Positions 21,401 through 32,300 of a stretch of 64,000 nucleotides of DNA are shown one piece after another. The stretch's first letter is position 1. Every line of letters starts with the position of its first letter. The position numbers were made by a program, and so were the translations under genes. The notes beneath the pieces were generated by a model that was not told where the DNA came from, did no database searches, and saw nothing but the letters and a program-made list of their open reading frames with translations. This DNA comes from Oreocharis arfaki (lineage: Eukaryota; Chordata; Aves; Passeriformes; Paramythiidae), in the NCBI GenBank assembly GCA_013398015.1, contig VZRR01011618.1:1864298-1928297 (forward strand), read 5' to 3'.

Positions 21401-24400
21401 CCCGTGTGCACACGATGGGCCTTGGAGCCATTTGCTCATTTCCCTTTAATCAAAACCTTCTGCTCTTGTGTTTTCTTTTCTGTTTGGTGACTGAAGCGAA
21501 GCTTCATGTGCCTTCACGTGGGAGTTAAGTAGGTCAGTGGGATGCTTTGTTTGTGGCAGCTCTCACGTGGAAAAAGTCCGATGCAAAATGCTGAGGCTTG
21601 GCAGGAAAGTGCCAATTAAAGATAGCGGTGCAGGAGCACATTGTGTGAGCTGAAAGTGCTCAAATCTGGGGCTGCGACAACTGTCATGTGCAAAGGAAAG
21701 AATGAGGAATTATTAAATTTCACGTTGATCTGAAGTACTTGTGCTTTCCCTGTTTCAAGTGTTTGTTCTCACGCAGTATGGACGAGGAGTTTATTCCCTG
21801 TTTCCCAGGTAAGTGAGGGGTAGAAGAGGTGAGTCACATAGGGGGTCTGTGCCAGAGTGGGATCAGCAGCACTCAGAAGTTGGGTACTTGGGCTTCACCT
21901 CATGTTGGCCCATGGTATTTGTGCCAGCAGCAGTCCAGCCTTCTCCTCAGCATGGCACAAGGATGTGCAGGTGATGTGTGCAGGAGATGTAAGTGCCAGC
22001 AGATGGCAAAGGGAGAGATGCATTGCTACATCGAGTCGAGTGAAGCTGTTCTCCCTCTTAGCCATGCAAGTATTCAAGTTGGGACAGCACATAAAGGAAC
22101 TGTGGCCTTCGAAGTCTGCATAGCAGAGTATTCAACTCTAGGGGAGCAACCCAGGGACGGCCAAGCTTTGACACTGCTGTCCTCTCTCGTTATGGGCAGC
22201 TACATCATCATACTGTCATTCATAAATAAAAACATTTTCCCCTTGAAGCACCAGGCTCTCAGATTTCTGAGCAGATGTTGTGCAAAAGCGCCCTGAAGGA
22301 AAGGGGAAGAGCAGGTCATTCAGGTATAGTCAGTGTTTCTGCTGAAATAGAGCCAGTCCATCCATCTGCTTCCCACTGGTTTTATTGATGTGTTTTTATT
22401 TGAAAGAGCAGCGTTGGTAATTGAAAGATAGACTATCCTTGCATTTCTTTATTTTAAAAAAGCTTTCCAACTTTACTTTGCCCTTACTTAGAGCTTTCTG
22501 TGCCCTTGCTGCAGATGCCCATAAGTTCATCTCTTTTTTTCTCCTTGCAGATGGGCTGTGCATTGTTTTGCACGTGTATAAGCACACAGCTCCTTGTGTC
22601 CAAGCAGACCTTTCTCAACAAGCAGGGAACAGTGTACTTTGCAGGTGGACTGATTAGAGAGATACATGCAGCTTCACTGGGAACAGTATCCTCTCAGGAG
22701 ACTTTTACATTGCACTGGTCTCTTAGTTTTGGAGGCAGGTAAGTAAATGGAGATCTTTCAGAAATGAGAGCGTAATAAAAGGTACCTTTTTTTAGGTGTG
22801 TTATGGATAAGGGTACTGCCAAATGCCTGCTGTTGAGCCACTGGTAGTGAGGGCCTGCTCCAGCAGTCTCATGTGATGGTAGCAGCTCCTCCAGTGGTTA
22901 TTTCAATTTCCTTCATTTAGAGAGTCCACCCTGCACCCCAGGATGAATCCCCAAGGACTGCTTAGCAATAGCACAGTTGTTACCTAACAGTAACTTTGGA
23001 GAAGCTGAGTTATCCCTGCAGACTGGATTCCATCCAGAAGCTTAGACCTGGTTGCCCTTGGGGTATCCTGCCGTGGCTTCACGGTGGGTTTCCATTGGGA
23101 ACTGTCGCAGGCGGTGGATGTGCAGGTCTGTCACAGGTGTGCCGGAACTAATGCAGAGTGACGGCCCCGGGAAAGCTGAGGGGCTGCGCCGAGGAACCGA
23201 GAGCAGAATTAAAGAACACTGAAATTAATATTAACAAACCTAAAGGGCAAGAATCAGAGTAAGGCTTTCACCTTTTACTTTTAAGAAAGTAAGGAAGAAA
23301 AGGAAGAAAAGTAAGGAAGAAAAGTAAGGAAGAAAACCTGCAGGTTACAATGTATTTTTGACTTCTGTTCCTGATGAAAACGAGGCTTATGTGACCAGTC
23401 TGTCTGCCTGCTTCTATTCAGCTGTCAGGCTAACCCCCTCCTTTTTCCTTCTCAGTGTTTATGGGGGAGGAAACAATCTCAAGTTTCACAAGAAATGGAA
23501 GAGAGAAATAATCATTGCCAGCCTCAGAGGAAGGCAGGAGGGAGCTCGGGCGTGTGATCCCTTGTGATGGAAGGCTGCCCTTCCATCTGCACGTGGATAC
23601 AGCCCTGGACTAACCCCACCGTGTCACCCGTGTCCCCTTGGAGGGGAGTGGTACAGGACACACAAAGGAAGGTAGGGCTGCTGAGAGAGCAGGGCGGATC
23701 AGAGGGACAAAGAACACAGACCTGTGAGAAACCAGGCATCATTCGTGCTGCTGCTCATGGAACAATTTGGTTGTCTTAAATATAGGCATAAACTGTTCTG
23801 AAAGTCTCTGCAGGGAGCAAGGAAAGTCATGTCATAACAGAAAAAAAATTCCAAACATTAGGGCTGATTAGGTGACAAATTTATTTCTGTGCAGAGACTT
23901 TACCTGCTTTAAAATAAAAATGTGTAGAAAACACCTAGAGAAAGATCATGTCCACAATCTGTCAGCTGCACAATGAGAAAGTGTCTAAGTTTTGTGCACT
24001 TGTTGTCCCCTGAAGTCTTGCAAAAAAAGAAAGAATAAAAGCCATATTTTCTATGCAAGTTTTATCTAGGAGGGGAGAAAAAATACTTTAACCTATGCCA
24101 GCTGCATTTCTCAGCATTTCTTTATGAAGCTTTAGGCTGCCAAACAGTGACTGTAGAATCACCAGAAGTAAGAATCTGTGAAAAAAGGGCAAACATACAA
24201 TTATATCAGAAGGCAATTTTGGGGAGATTTCCAATGTAAATGCCTCTTTATTTTAATACTGAAGAGAATAAATTCACAGCAAATGTGTGATACACAATAA
24301 ATAATAAATACAAAATAAAATGTGATACAAAGTTACTGATTTCTTACTAAAACTAAGCTAAATATTGCTTATCATAATTCACCTAACTTAGAACTATTCA

Positions 24401-25455
24401 GTTTTTATCTCATTTTCTTGCTCAAAATGAAATGTAAAGGTATTTTGGGAGCAGAGAGGGAACTATCTAGACTGAGAGAACTTCGCCTCAGCTCCAGCAG
24501 ATCCAGATGAAGTGGAACGATTGGTCCTTTATTATTGTACCCATGATCTCTGTCCTCAGCTGCTGCTGGGAGACTGCGGAACAGGAGAAGGGCAAACTGC
24601 TGGAGTCCTGTTTGCAGAACTGCCCAACCACGGAGGGAAAACACATGGGTTGTGCTTCCTCTGGGAGCAGATAGAGAGTGAAATGGGGACTGGGTAGCCA
24701 CAATAGGTGAAGCAGAGCTGTTGTGTCTCCACTGTGAGTAGTGCTTAGCCAGTTAGGGCTCTCAGGAGATTAGCTACTGCCTGGGGGTGAGAACCATGGT
24801 AATTTCTAAAGCTGGTTTGTAATCACCTGCTTTCAGTTTACTGAGAGCTGGCATCCTTTTAAGCACTAATATCCCCAGCTTTCTCTTGACATCTGTGCAG
24901 CCTGTTCCAGACTTTACACTCAGCCTGTGCCGATGGCTTCACCCAAAGCAGCAGTTAGGTATTGCTCTGGAACCTGATGGCAAAAAAGAACAAACTGGCA
25001 AATCTAGGATTATTTGGAGGGCGCTTGCCAAAAGTCATTGCTGTGCCAGAGCTGCGAGCCAAGGAGAAGGGCATTATTATTTCACAAAGTTATGAACGAA
25101 AATCAATCATTTTTTCCACATACAGCTTTCCTGTGTCTTGGTGGCTCAGACTCCATGCTCGTTGGGAGCTGCAGTGTTACGGAGGTCAGCTGCCTTCCTC
25201 AGCGCAGGGGACGAGGACAGTGGTGGTTTGAGGGGACATGGAGGTTCATTCCCCACAACCAACAGGAGAAAAGCAGTCATGAGCCCAGGGAACAATATGG
25301 CCAAATACATCTTGGTAAAGAGCGTCTGCACAGGGCATTCGTTTCTCAATCTCACCTCAGTTTTATAGTGGAAGCACTGCAAAGTGTTCCATGAAGGAGA
25401 AATAATTACTTTTAAATGCAGCTCTTTAACTAAGGCTGTACAAAACAGAGAGACA
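15416..25455. other. Intergenic DNA between NIFK and CLASP1
   Basis: About 10 kb with no gene that I can support. Open frames are short or have random-looking composition. The region holds a 13-bp purine tandem repeat at 23288-23335, short A runs (20712-20723) and an A/T-rich stretch near 24290-24325. An unannotated non-coding transcript cannot be excluded from sequence alone. Confidence 0.6.
23288..23335 (+). repeat. Tandem repeat, 13-bp purine unit
   Basis: The unit AGTAAGGAAGAAA occurs at 23288, 23310 and 23323, with a 9-bp partial unit at 23301. The strand is entirely purine apart from the T in each full unit. Confidence 0.9.
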
Positions 25456-25895
25456 TGGAGCGGGTCCAGTGGAGGGCAACAAAGATGATTAAGAGATTAG
25501 AGCATCTCTGATATGAGAAAAGGCTGAGAGAATTGGGGCTGTTCAGTCTTGAGAAGAGATGACAGAGGGGACCTCATCCATGTGTATAAATATCTAAAGG
25601 AGGATGTCAAGAGGATGGATCCAGGCTCTGCTCAGTGGTGCTCAGCAACAGAAGAGGCGACGGGCAGAAACTGATGCACAGGAATTTCCATCTGAACATG
25701 AGGAAGAACTTTCCTGTGCAGTGACCGCGCACTGGAACAGCTTGTCGAGAGGCAGTGTGGAGTTTCCCTCACTCCAGAGCTGTGTGGGCACAATGCTGTG
25801 CCATGTGCTCCGAGATGGCCCTGACGGAGCAGGAAGGTTGCACCAGGTGACCCGCTGTGGTCCCTTCCAGCCTGACGGACTCTGTGATTCTGTGG
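25456..25895 (+). mobile_element. CR1 LINE fragment, 3' end, plus strand
   Basis: The segment carries landmarks of the avian CR1 tail in order: GGTCCAGTGGAGGGCAACAA, GATGATTAAGAG, AAAAGGCTGAGAGAATTGGG, CTGTTCAGTCTTGAGAAGAG, GGACCTCAT, ACATGAGGAAGAACTTTC, and the terminal GGTCCCTTCCAGCC with the ATTCTGTG end repeat. It is a 5'-truncated, mutated copy with no coding capacity. It ends about 30 bp before the CLASP1 CpG island. Confidence 0.9.
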
Positions 25896-26156
25896 CACAG
25901 TTTCCCTCCCTGGGGACTCCCTAAAGGAGGGCAGTGCGCGGGCACGGCCGCACTGAGCCCTCACGCTCTCCGCGCGCAGTGTGGGGAATTCCTCTCAAAG
26001 CGTTTCGGCCTGTCTCCGGTCGGAGCAGCAGCCGGGGCCGCGGCAGTGCCTTGAGGCCGGTCAGCGGGGACGGGGCCGCGGCATTCCCGGGAGCACGCGT
26101 GGCGTTCCCAGGAACGCGCGCGTCCGCGCTCCCCGACCCGGCTCCCGGCGGGCGGG

Positions 26157-26170
26157 GTCGCCATGGCGAC
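26157..26170. promoter_or_regulatory. RFX X-box-like palindrome
   Basis: GTCGCCATGGCGAC is a perfect 14-bp palindrome and differs by one base from the X-box pattern GTNRCC-N2-RGYAAC bound by RFX proteins. It lies 22 bp upstream of the NRF1 site. Confidence 0.5.
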
Positions 26171-26191
26171 CGGGCGCGCGGTAACGGCCCC

Positions 26192-26203
26192 CGCGCATGC
26201 GCA
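26192..26203. promoter_or_regulatory. NRF1 site
   Basis: CGCGCATGCGCA matches the NRF1 consensus YGCGCATGCGCR in full. NRF1 sites are typical of CpG-island core promoters. Confidence 0.65.
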
Positions 26204-26245
26204 CGGCGCGCGCTGACCTCACCGCGGTACCAGCGGCCGCAGGGC

Positions 26246-26246
26246 N
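26246..26246. other. Ambiguous base
   Basis: A single n lies in the GC-rich CLASP1 promoter, an unresolved call in hard-to-sequence DNA. Confidence 0.99.
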
Positions 26247-26280
26247 GGAGAGGCGCGGCCGGAGGGGCTTTGTGTGCGGT

Positions 26281-26302
26281 GCCGCCGCCGCCGCCGCCGC
26301 CG
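26281..26302. repeat. (GCC)7 microsatellite
   Basis: Seven GCC units lie in the CLASP1 CpG island, probably within the 5'UTR or just upstream. Such repeats are length-variable. Confidence 0.9.
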
Positions 26303-29300
26303 GGTGACCGCGGGGAGCGCGGTTCTGGGCGGGGCCGACCCGCCCGCGGCACCGGCCGGGAGGAGCGCGGTGCCGGCTCTTCCAGCGGTGCGGTTCGGGA
26401 AGGGGAGGGCGGTCCAGCGGGACCGGCGGTGCGGGGGCTGTCGGGGCCTGGCGCGGGGCCGCCCCTCGGCCCCCCGCCCTGGGGCCGCCGAGAGCCGGCC
26501 ATGCAGGAGCGGCGGTGCCGGGGCCGCGTCAGAGCAGCGGGTCCCGGCGAGGGTCCCCGCTGGAACAAACAGCTCCGTGAAGAGAGGGAGGTGCGGCCGT
26601 GCCGCGCTCAGCGAGCAGCGCGGGGCTTTGCTAACGCTTGAGGCTGCTGTGCTCCCGAAAGCATCCTGTGGTTTGGGTGGGTTCAGCCTTTCCGCTTGGC
26701 CCCTTTGTGCACGTGCTATGCTCTGCTGCGTTTATTTGTGGCAGCATTTTTAATGGAAGTTGGGTCAGAACTGTGAGTTTGTCCGAAGAGTTGGATTGGT
26801 CATTAGACAAATCGTGCAGAAATGCTTCAGAGGTACTGGATCTGAGTACATAAAATGTAGTTGTGCGTGTTACAGGCCTGTGTGGGCTCTGCTTAAGATA
26901 TTTTTAGTGTTACATGTTTAAAGATACTGGTGAGGAAGGGAAAGGCTGCCTCCTTCCCCAATACCCTGCACAGCCGCTTGACAAGGTTGTGGGAAACTGA
27001 GGTAGGATAACAGGCTCAGGGTTGTGTGGGAGGCCTGTGGTGGAGTAGCACAGAGGCTCCCCGGGTGTGGGTTGTTCTGACCTATAGATCTCTCTGCCCA
27101 TGTGGACTTACTTCCTAAGTCAGTGTTTAGTAAAGGAGGCCAGGGTTGAGTACAGTAGCATATGCCAAGCCAGTGTTAATAAAGCAGGGATGTGGTCTCC
27201 AGCCCAGCACTTGTGCCAGCATCAGAGACAAATAAGTCTTAGTCCAGTTTGCTGCTGAGCAGTGCAGCCCATTTCTCTGCATCTTTTGAGTTTGCATCTC
27301 TATTCTGTATTCCTCTTGATGCTACCTGGGCACTGTTGAAGACAAATCAAAGTATTGTTGCTTGGTACCCAGAGACACAGATCCACCATTTAGAGCTTAG
27401 ATTAGATGTCGGAAAGGTGTTGGAAGTGCAAATATTTGCTTTCATGTGGGATTCTGAATTGGGTTAAAGAGGTTTGCAGATGGAGAGGGGATACGTTTGA
27501 GAACTTGCAATAGGAGTGAGCGTTCTCTTGAGTAAAGGACTACACCCAAGTGCAGGATGGAACTGCAGTACTGTTATATTCAGGGTCTTCCTTGTCGTGG
27601 CAACACAGCTCACTGTGTGGAACAAGCTTTGTGCTGCAGTCCTGGGCTTGGCAAAGTCGAGCCTTTGCTTGTTTTCTCTGTTGAACTGTGTCAGTGGGAC
27701 TGAAGCCTGGAAGTTACGAGAGGGACAGAGGAATGACATATCACCATGGGCGATTCTCTCTGTATTTCATAGTCTCACTTGCTTAAATTTTATTTTAAAT
27801 TGTTGTCAACATAAATAGATTTTTTTCATACTGATGCCTGCAACATTGCTATGAAGTCCTTAGAATTTGTCAAGCAGCTTCAAAAGTTTGTTTCAAGAAG
27901 AAAAATGCTGTGGAGTTATACACTTCAGCCTTGCTTCACTTAGCTGTTAACAAGAGGTGTTAAAAGTGATAGAGCAGCAAGTTTTGGAGGTGGAAATGTT
28001 TCTCTGGTTCACATGATGTTCCGCAGAAGTACAGCTGGAGAGAGTGCCTGTGATTGAATGAGTTGGTCCTCCAGGTGTCTTTGAAGTTCTATAGGAATCT
28101 TAAATCTATGCTGCTTCATCTTATTTCTTAATCTTGGTGTTAAGAAAACCGTATATTTAAACAGCAAGAGTCAAACTGAAATTATTTATCTGTTTCTCCC
28201 TTGTTAATCAATCCTTCTCTATCCGTCAGGCAATTTGGTCAGGGCTGTTGGATGTTAGAGGATGAGAGCTGACAGCAAGTCTGGCCACTTCTGTAGTGAT
28301 TTACAACATCACAGAGGAGGATGAGGGCGAGGTGTTCTCTGCAGAGGAGCCCTCAACAACCTTTGTGTCAGGGGCAGGTCAGGAGAAGTTTCAAGAGGCT
28401 GGACATCAAATGTTCAGATGGATAAAGTAGTGACCTTCCCTGCATGTACCTCACCAGTTCAACATACATGTGGGTTTTTGCGAGAGTAATGTGGCTTTGA
28501 AGCTTGTGGACTGCCATTACAGGTCCCTTCTGGCCTCAGATGACTTTGGGTCAGGCTCATGTGTCACCCTGAGTGTCTCATTATCTCGGGCCTTGCCTAG
28601 ACTAGGGCTGGAAATCTTGTTGGCATGCCTGGATGGAGCTTGTTGCTGTTCACGCCTCCTTGGCTGGCAGTTGTAATTGAAGCTTCTCCTGGATTCTGAC
28701 AGCGCCAGCACACCTTGGAGCGCTGACTGCCAGTGCAGAGGAGAAAATGCTGGCAAGTACAGAAAGGTCTGTCACCTGAGTTAATAAAATAGACTGTCTT
28801 TGTCTATTAATTTCTTCAGACTGTGACTTAAGTAAATTCTAAGCAGTCTGACTGTGAGGGAAGGGGTTTGCTTCTTTCCTTGATGGAGGTTGATGTGACA
28901 GTGATGTGCAGCGTTAGCTTTACGTCACTGTTTGATGGTGTCCACTTCATGTTGCGCTTTGCTCAGTTGCTCCATTTCCATCACGCTGTACAGTGTTGAA
29001 GTTTGCATTATGTGTTTCTTTAGAGCTCATTCAGTGGTTTGAATCTTGTCCATTGGACCAACCTGTTACCAGTTCTCAAAGCTGTGTGAAAGCCTGGTGT
29101 AGGCTGGTTATGAGCTTTGCACAGTGGGATACTGAGGAGCTGAGCACATGCATGTTCCTTGGCATTCTGCACTGCGCTCGTGTCTTGTTCTGTCATACAT
29201 GGGAGAGTTCACTTTCTCCTCTCTTTGGCAGCATTGGCACTTTTATACCTGAAAAAAACCACACCACAAAACCCAAATGAACTGGATGGAGTTGGAACTG

Positions 29301-32300
29301 CTCAAGTTATAGAAGGGGTTTTGTCCAGGAGGCTGCAGGTGCTCCCCAAGAGATTTGATCTCAATTCATGGTTGGTGTTGGAGTTCATCTGGCTTCCTGT
29401 TCTGCCCTTTAATCAAATCTCTGCATGTTTGGCTCTGCAAGGAGGGAGATGTCCATTCTGCATCCAGAAACAAGTATGCCAAGTAGGAGCCACAAAATTA
29501 ATTATTAGAGAAGCGTCATCATCATTAGTTTATTGTGAGTGGGAAGATTTTAAAATCTCTAATTTGTTTCCACCGCCAGCAGGATAACAGACTAAACAGC
29601 CTGACCAGGCCAATCCCTGATGCAGCGTTTCAGTGTTTCAGGCTTAATCTGTGGCCCTTTCTTTACATTTTGCTTGTAGATGCTTTAGATTCCAAGACAT
29701 TTCAGAAAGCCACATTGAACCAACAGTAATTTGCTGAGGCAGAGATCTGATCAAAATAAAGTCACATTTTGACAGGTGTTTCAAAGTGCTGCTGAGTAGA
29801 AGGGAGGAATTGCAGGTGTGTCTCTGCCTGTTACATGCAGGTGGTTTTGTAGGGCAGAAGCTCTCTTAACTGTTGCTAGGGTTCAGCCCAATTCATGGTA
29901 GTGTCCAATAAAACCTCCTTCTGCTCTTCCTTGTCCTGTGCTTCCTCTACCCACTGTTTTATGTACCTTAAAGTGTCATGATGGCTTTCTGCACTCCCCT
30001 GCAGCCTGTGTTGAGGGATTTCTTTGGCCGCCCACTTCTGAGTGGTTGCAAGGACCAGGCTGAATACAATCTGCTTAAGCCTGAATGTAGAGGGTAGCCC
30101 TTCTTCCCCTCCCTGGAGCTGAACTGATTCTAGGTGCTGGCTTCTACTCCCCTGTCAGCAGCTGAAATCCTGCTGCTGCTGAGTTCTCCTCTCCTTGGCC
30201 AAGAGTTTCCATGGCAGCCCTGGAAAACAAGGGTAGGCAAAGACCCCTGTTTTGCCATGCAGAAAACTTGTGCTTAGAGTCATGGAAGAGAGATGGGCAT
30301 TAGCTCGGAAGCCTGAAGAGAGACCAAGTAGATAACCTTTTTCTAAAACTGTTGCCTTGCAAACTGCTGCTGTTGCATCCCATAGCCAGTGTCCCTTGAG
30401 GGCTTGCACCCAAGGTTTGATCTTGTGTATTATTTTTCCGTTCCAGCCTGTCATTTTACTCTTAGCACTTGTCTCTCAAGTACTTCCTTCCGGAGTAGTT
30501 CTGGCTTGGACTTTTGCACAAAAACTTACTACGGTGTCACTAGCCAGTTAATTATCAGTAGGAATAGCAAGGTCCTGGAGGACTGGAGTAAAAAATTTAT
30601 GTCAAACACACTGCTCTCTTTAAATTTCAGTTATTCAGATCTTATACCAGCATGTGATGGTATCAGTTTTTTCTTTTCCCAAGGTGTTCTCTTACCCTCA
30701 GTTACCACTGCCACTGGAGACTTGCTTTGCAGTGGCTCTGCAGAAGGCACTGAATTCCTACCCTATACCTGCCTGTAAAATAGGAAGGTGGTATCAAACT
30801 GCTTTTTTCTTCAAGTGACGTACACGAAGGAGGTGCTTTCCATCTTCAGGACTGCCTAAATTAGTAATCTTAGCCCAAGGGACTTCATCGGTCACAATGC
30901 AAAGAGAGATTGCAAGATTCAGGTGTTCTGTGAAGCCACTTGTCCTGCCAGCAAACTGCAAGTGATGATGGGTCACTGCTCTAATTCTCAGTAGTGTTCT
31001 ACTTCCAAACCTTGCTAAGCATTTTACTCAAAAGACTACAGGTGGAAGTCTGTTATTTTCGTTTTCTTCCCTTGTTTTTTTCCAGATGATCCAATATTGC
31101 TGCTGGATTGTGGAGGAGAGGGTTAGGATGTGACTGGAAAATTTTGGCCTGCACTCCTAGTTGCTGTAGAAAGGGGGCTGATGCCACTTCCATTCTTCTG
31201 GGATGCCACCACAGCCCCTTGGGGGGCACCTTGTGCACCCTTGGCTTGGACATCTTGCAGAGCCAAGCTGGAAGGTGTAGAGCCAGTGCTGTATAGTTTC
31301 TGTGCTAGGGTTCCACAGTGTCAGAGCTGCAGTCTGCAGGCTCTGAGATAAGGTTAGATCTCTAGAATGAGGGACAGGGAGGATATTTTCATACACGTAA
31401 ACCCAAAACTTGAGTACTGTTTACAGAAGTGTCAGGATGATAGTCATGTGTCTCCCCTGCCACTGGTCCCATAGGCCCCTAATAAGTTGCTTGTAGTACG
31501 TTACCTTGGAACCATGAACTGAGATGTCTACAAGAGGGAGTCCACACAGAGCAGCTCCTGACATTGTAGGATTTTGAGCTGCATCTTGGCACTTCAACTG
31601 TTAAAAAGGAAGGAGACCTTGAAAGCTTGTTCTAGACTTGCCCTTGGTCTCAGACAGAGTTAAAACCGAACTAATTTCAGAGAGGGGTTGTATTAGGGAA
31701 ACAAAAGATGTTAGAGCTCATCTCATTTTCTACCCTACTCTGAAAGGGTTACTCCCCACTCTGCAAAGTGGTTTCATTAGTGTAGGGTATTGGAGTCACA
31801 TTGAGGTGACCTGCGAGTTGTCTTGATTTGCTGCAGCTTCATTACTGAGGAGATTTCTTTGAAGATTGTTGCATTGCTGAAATTGGTAGCTCTGTGTGAG
31901 GTGTTCAGTTACCCAGGCAGCAATGTAAACCTTTAGTGGAGGCATAAGGATTTCTGTTATCTGAAGCTTATCTCTCATCTTACCCAGGCTAGGTAATGCA
32001 ACTTTCACAGGCAGCATCTGGCCTAGAAGGATTGTGCATGGGGGAGAAGGCCACAGTTAGCTTAAGCCCTGGAAATCTTTCAGCTGTCTTCATTCAAGAA
32101 ATCTGCTTCAGTTTTCCTGATGGCAGTGGAGTTGTGCACTGCTGCAGGTTGGTTGCTGTCTGGGCTTGTGAATATGAACCCCTTAAGAGACTCTAGGCAA
32201 GTCTGAAGACCAGCCAGTATTTAAAAGAGTCCTAGCAAGCCTTCAGCCAGACCTGGCTCTTCGGAGGATGAACTGCTTGCAGCAGTAGAGTTTTACAAAC

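Larger units (their letters stand above)
25930..26640 (+). promoter_or_regulatory. CLASP1: CpG island, probable CLASP1 promoter and first non-coding exon
   Basis: A strongly CpG-rich block precedes the CLASP1 coding exon by about 11.5 kb on the same strand. It contains an NRF1-type CGCGCATGCGCA (26192-26203), an RFX X-box-like palindrome (26157-26170), GC boxes and a (GCC)n run. No TATA box is present. The transcription start is probably near or after 26200. The 5'UTR exon's donor is uncertain; one candidate is GAGGGAG|GTGCGG near 26590. Assignment to CLASP1 rests on strand, distance and the absence of another gene. Confidence 0.75.

Noticed and set aside
25921..26641. Long frames on both strands in the CLASP1 CpG island
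   Set aside because: Ala/Arg/Pro/Gly-rich translation of GC-rich DNA, interrupted by an ambiguous base and with no protein family features.
28515..28550. Possible CR1 tail (GGTCCCTTCTGGCCTCAG)
   Set aside because: Only about 18 bases fit and neither flank continues the CR1 consensus.
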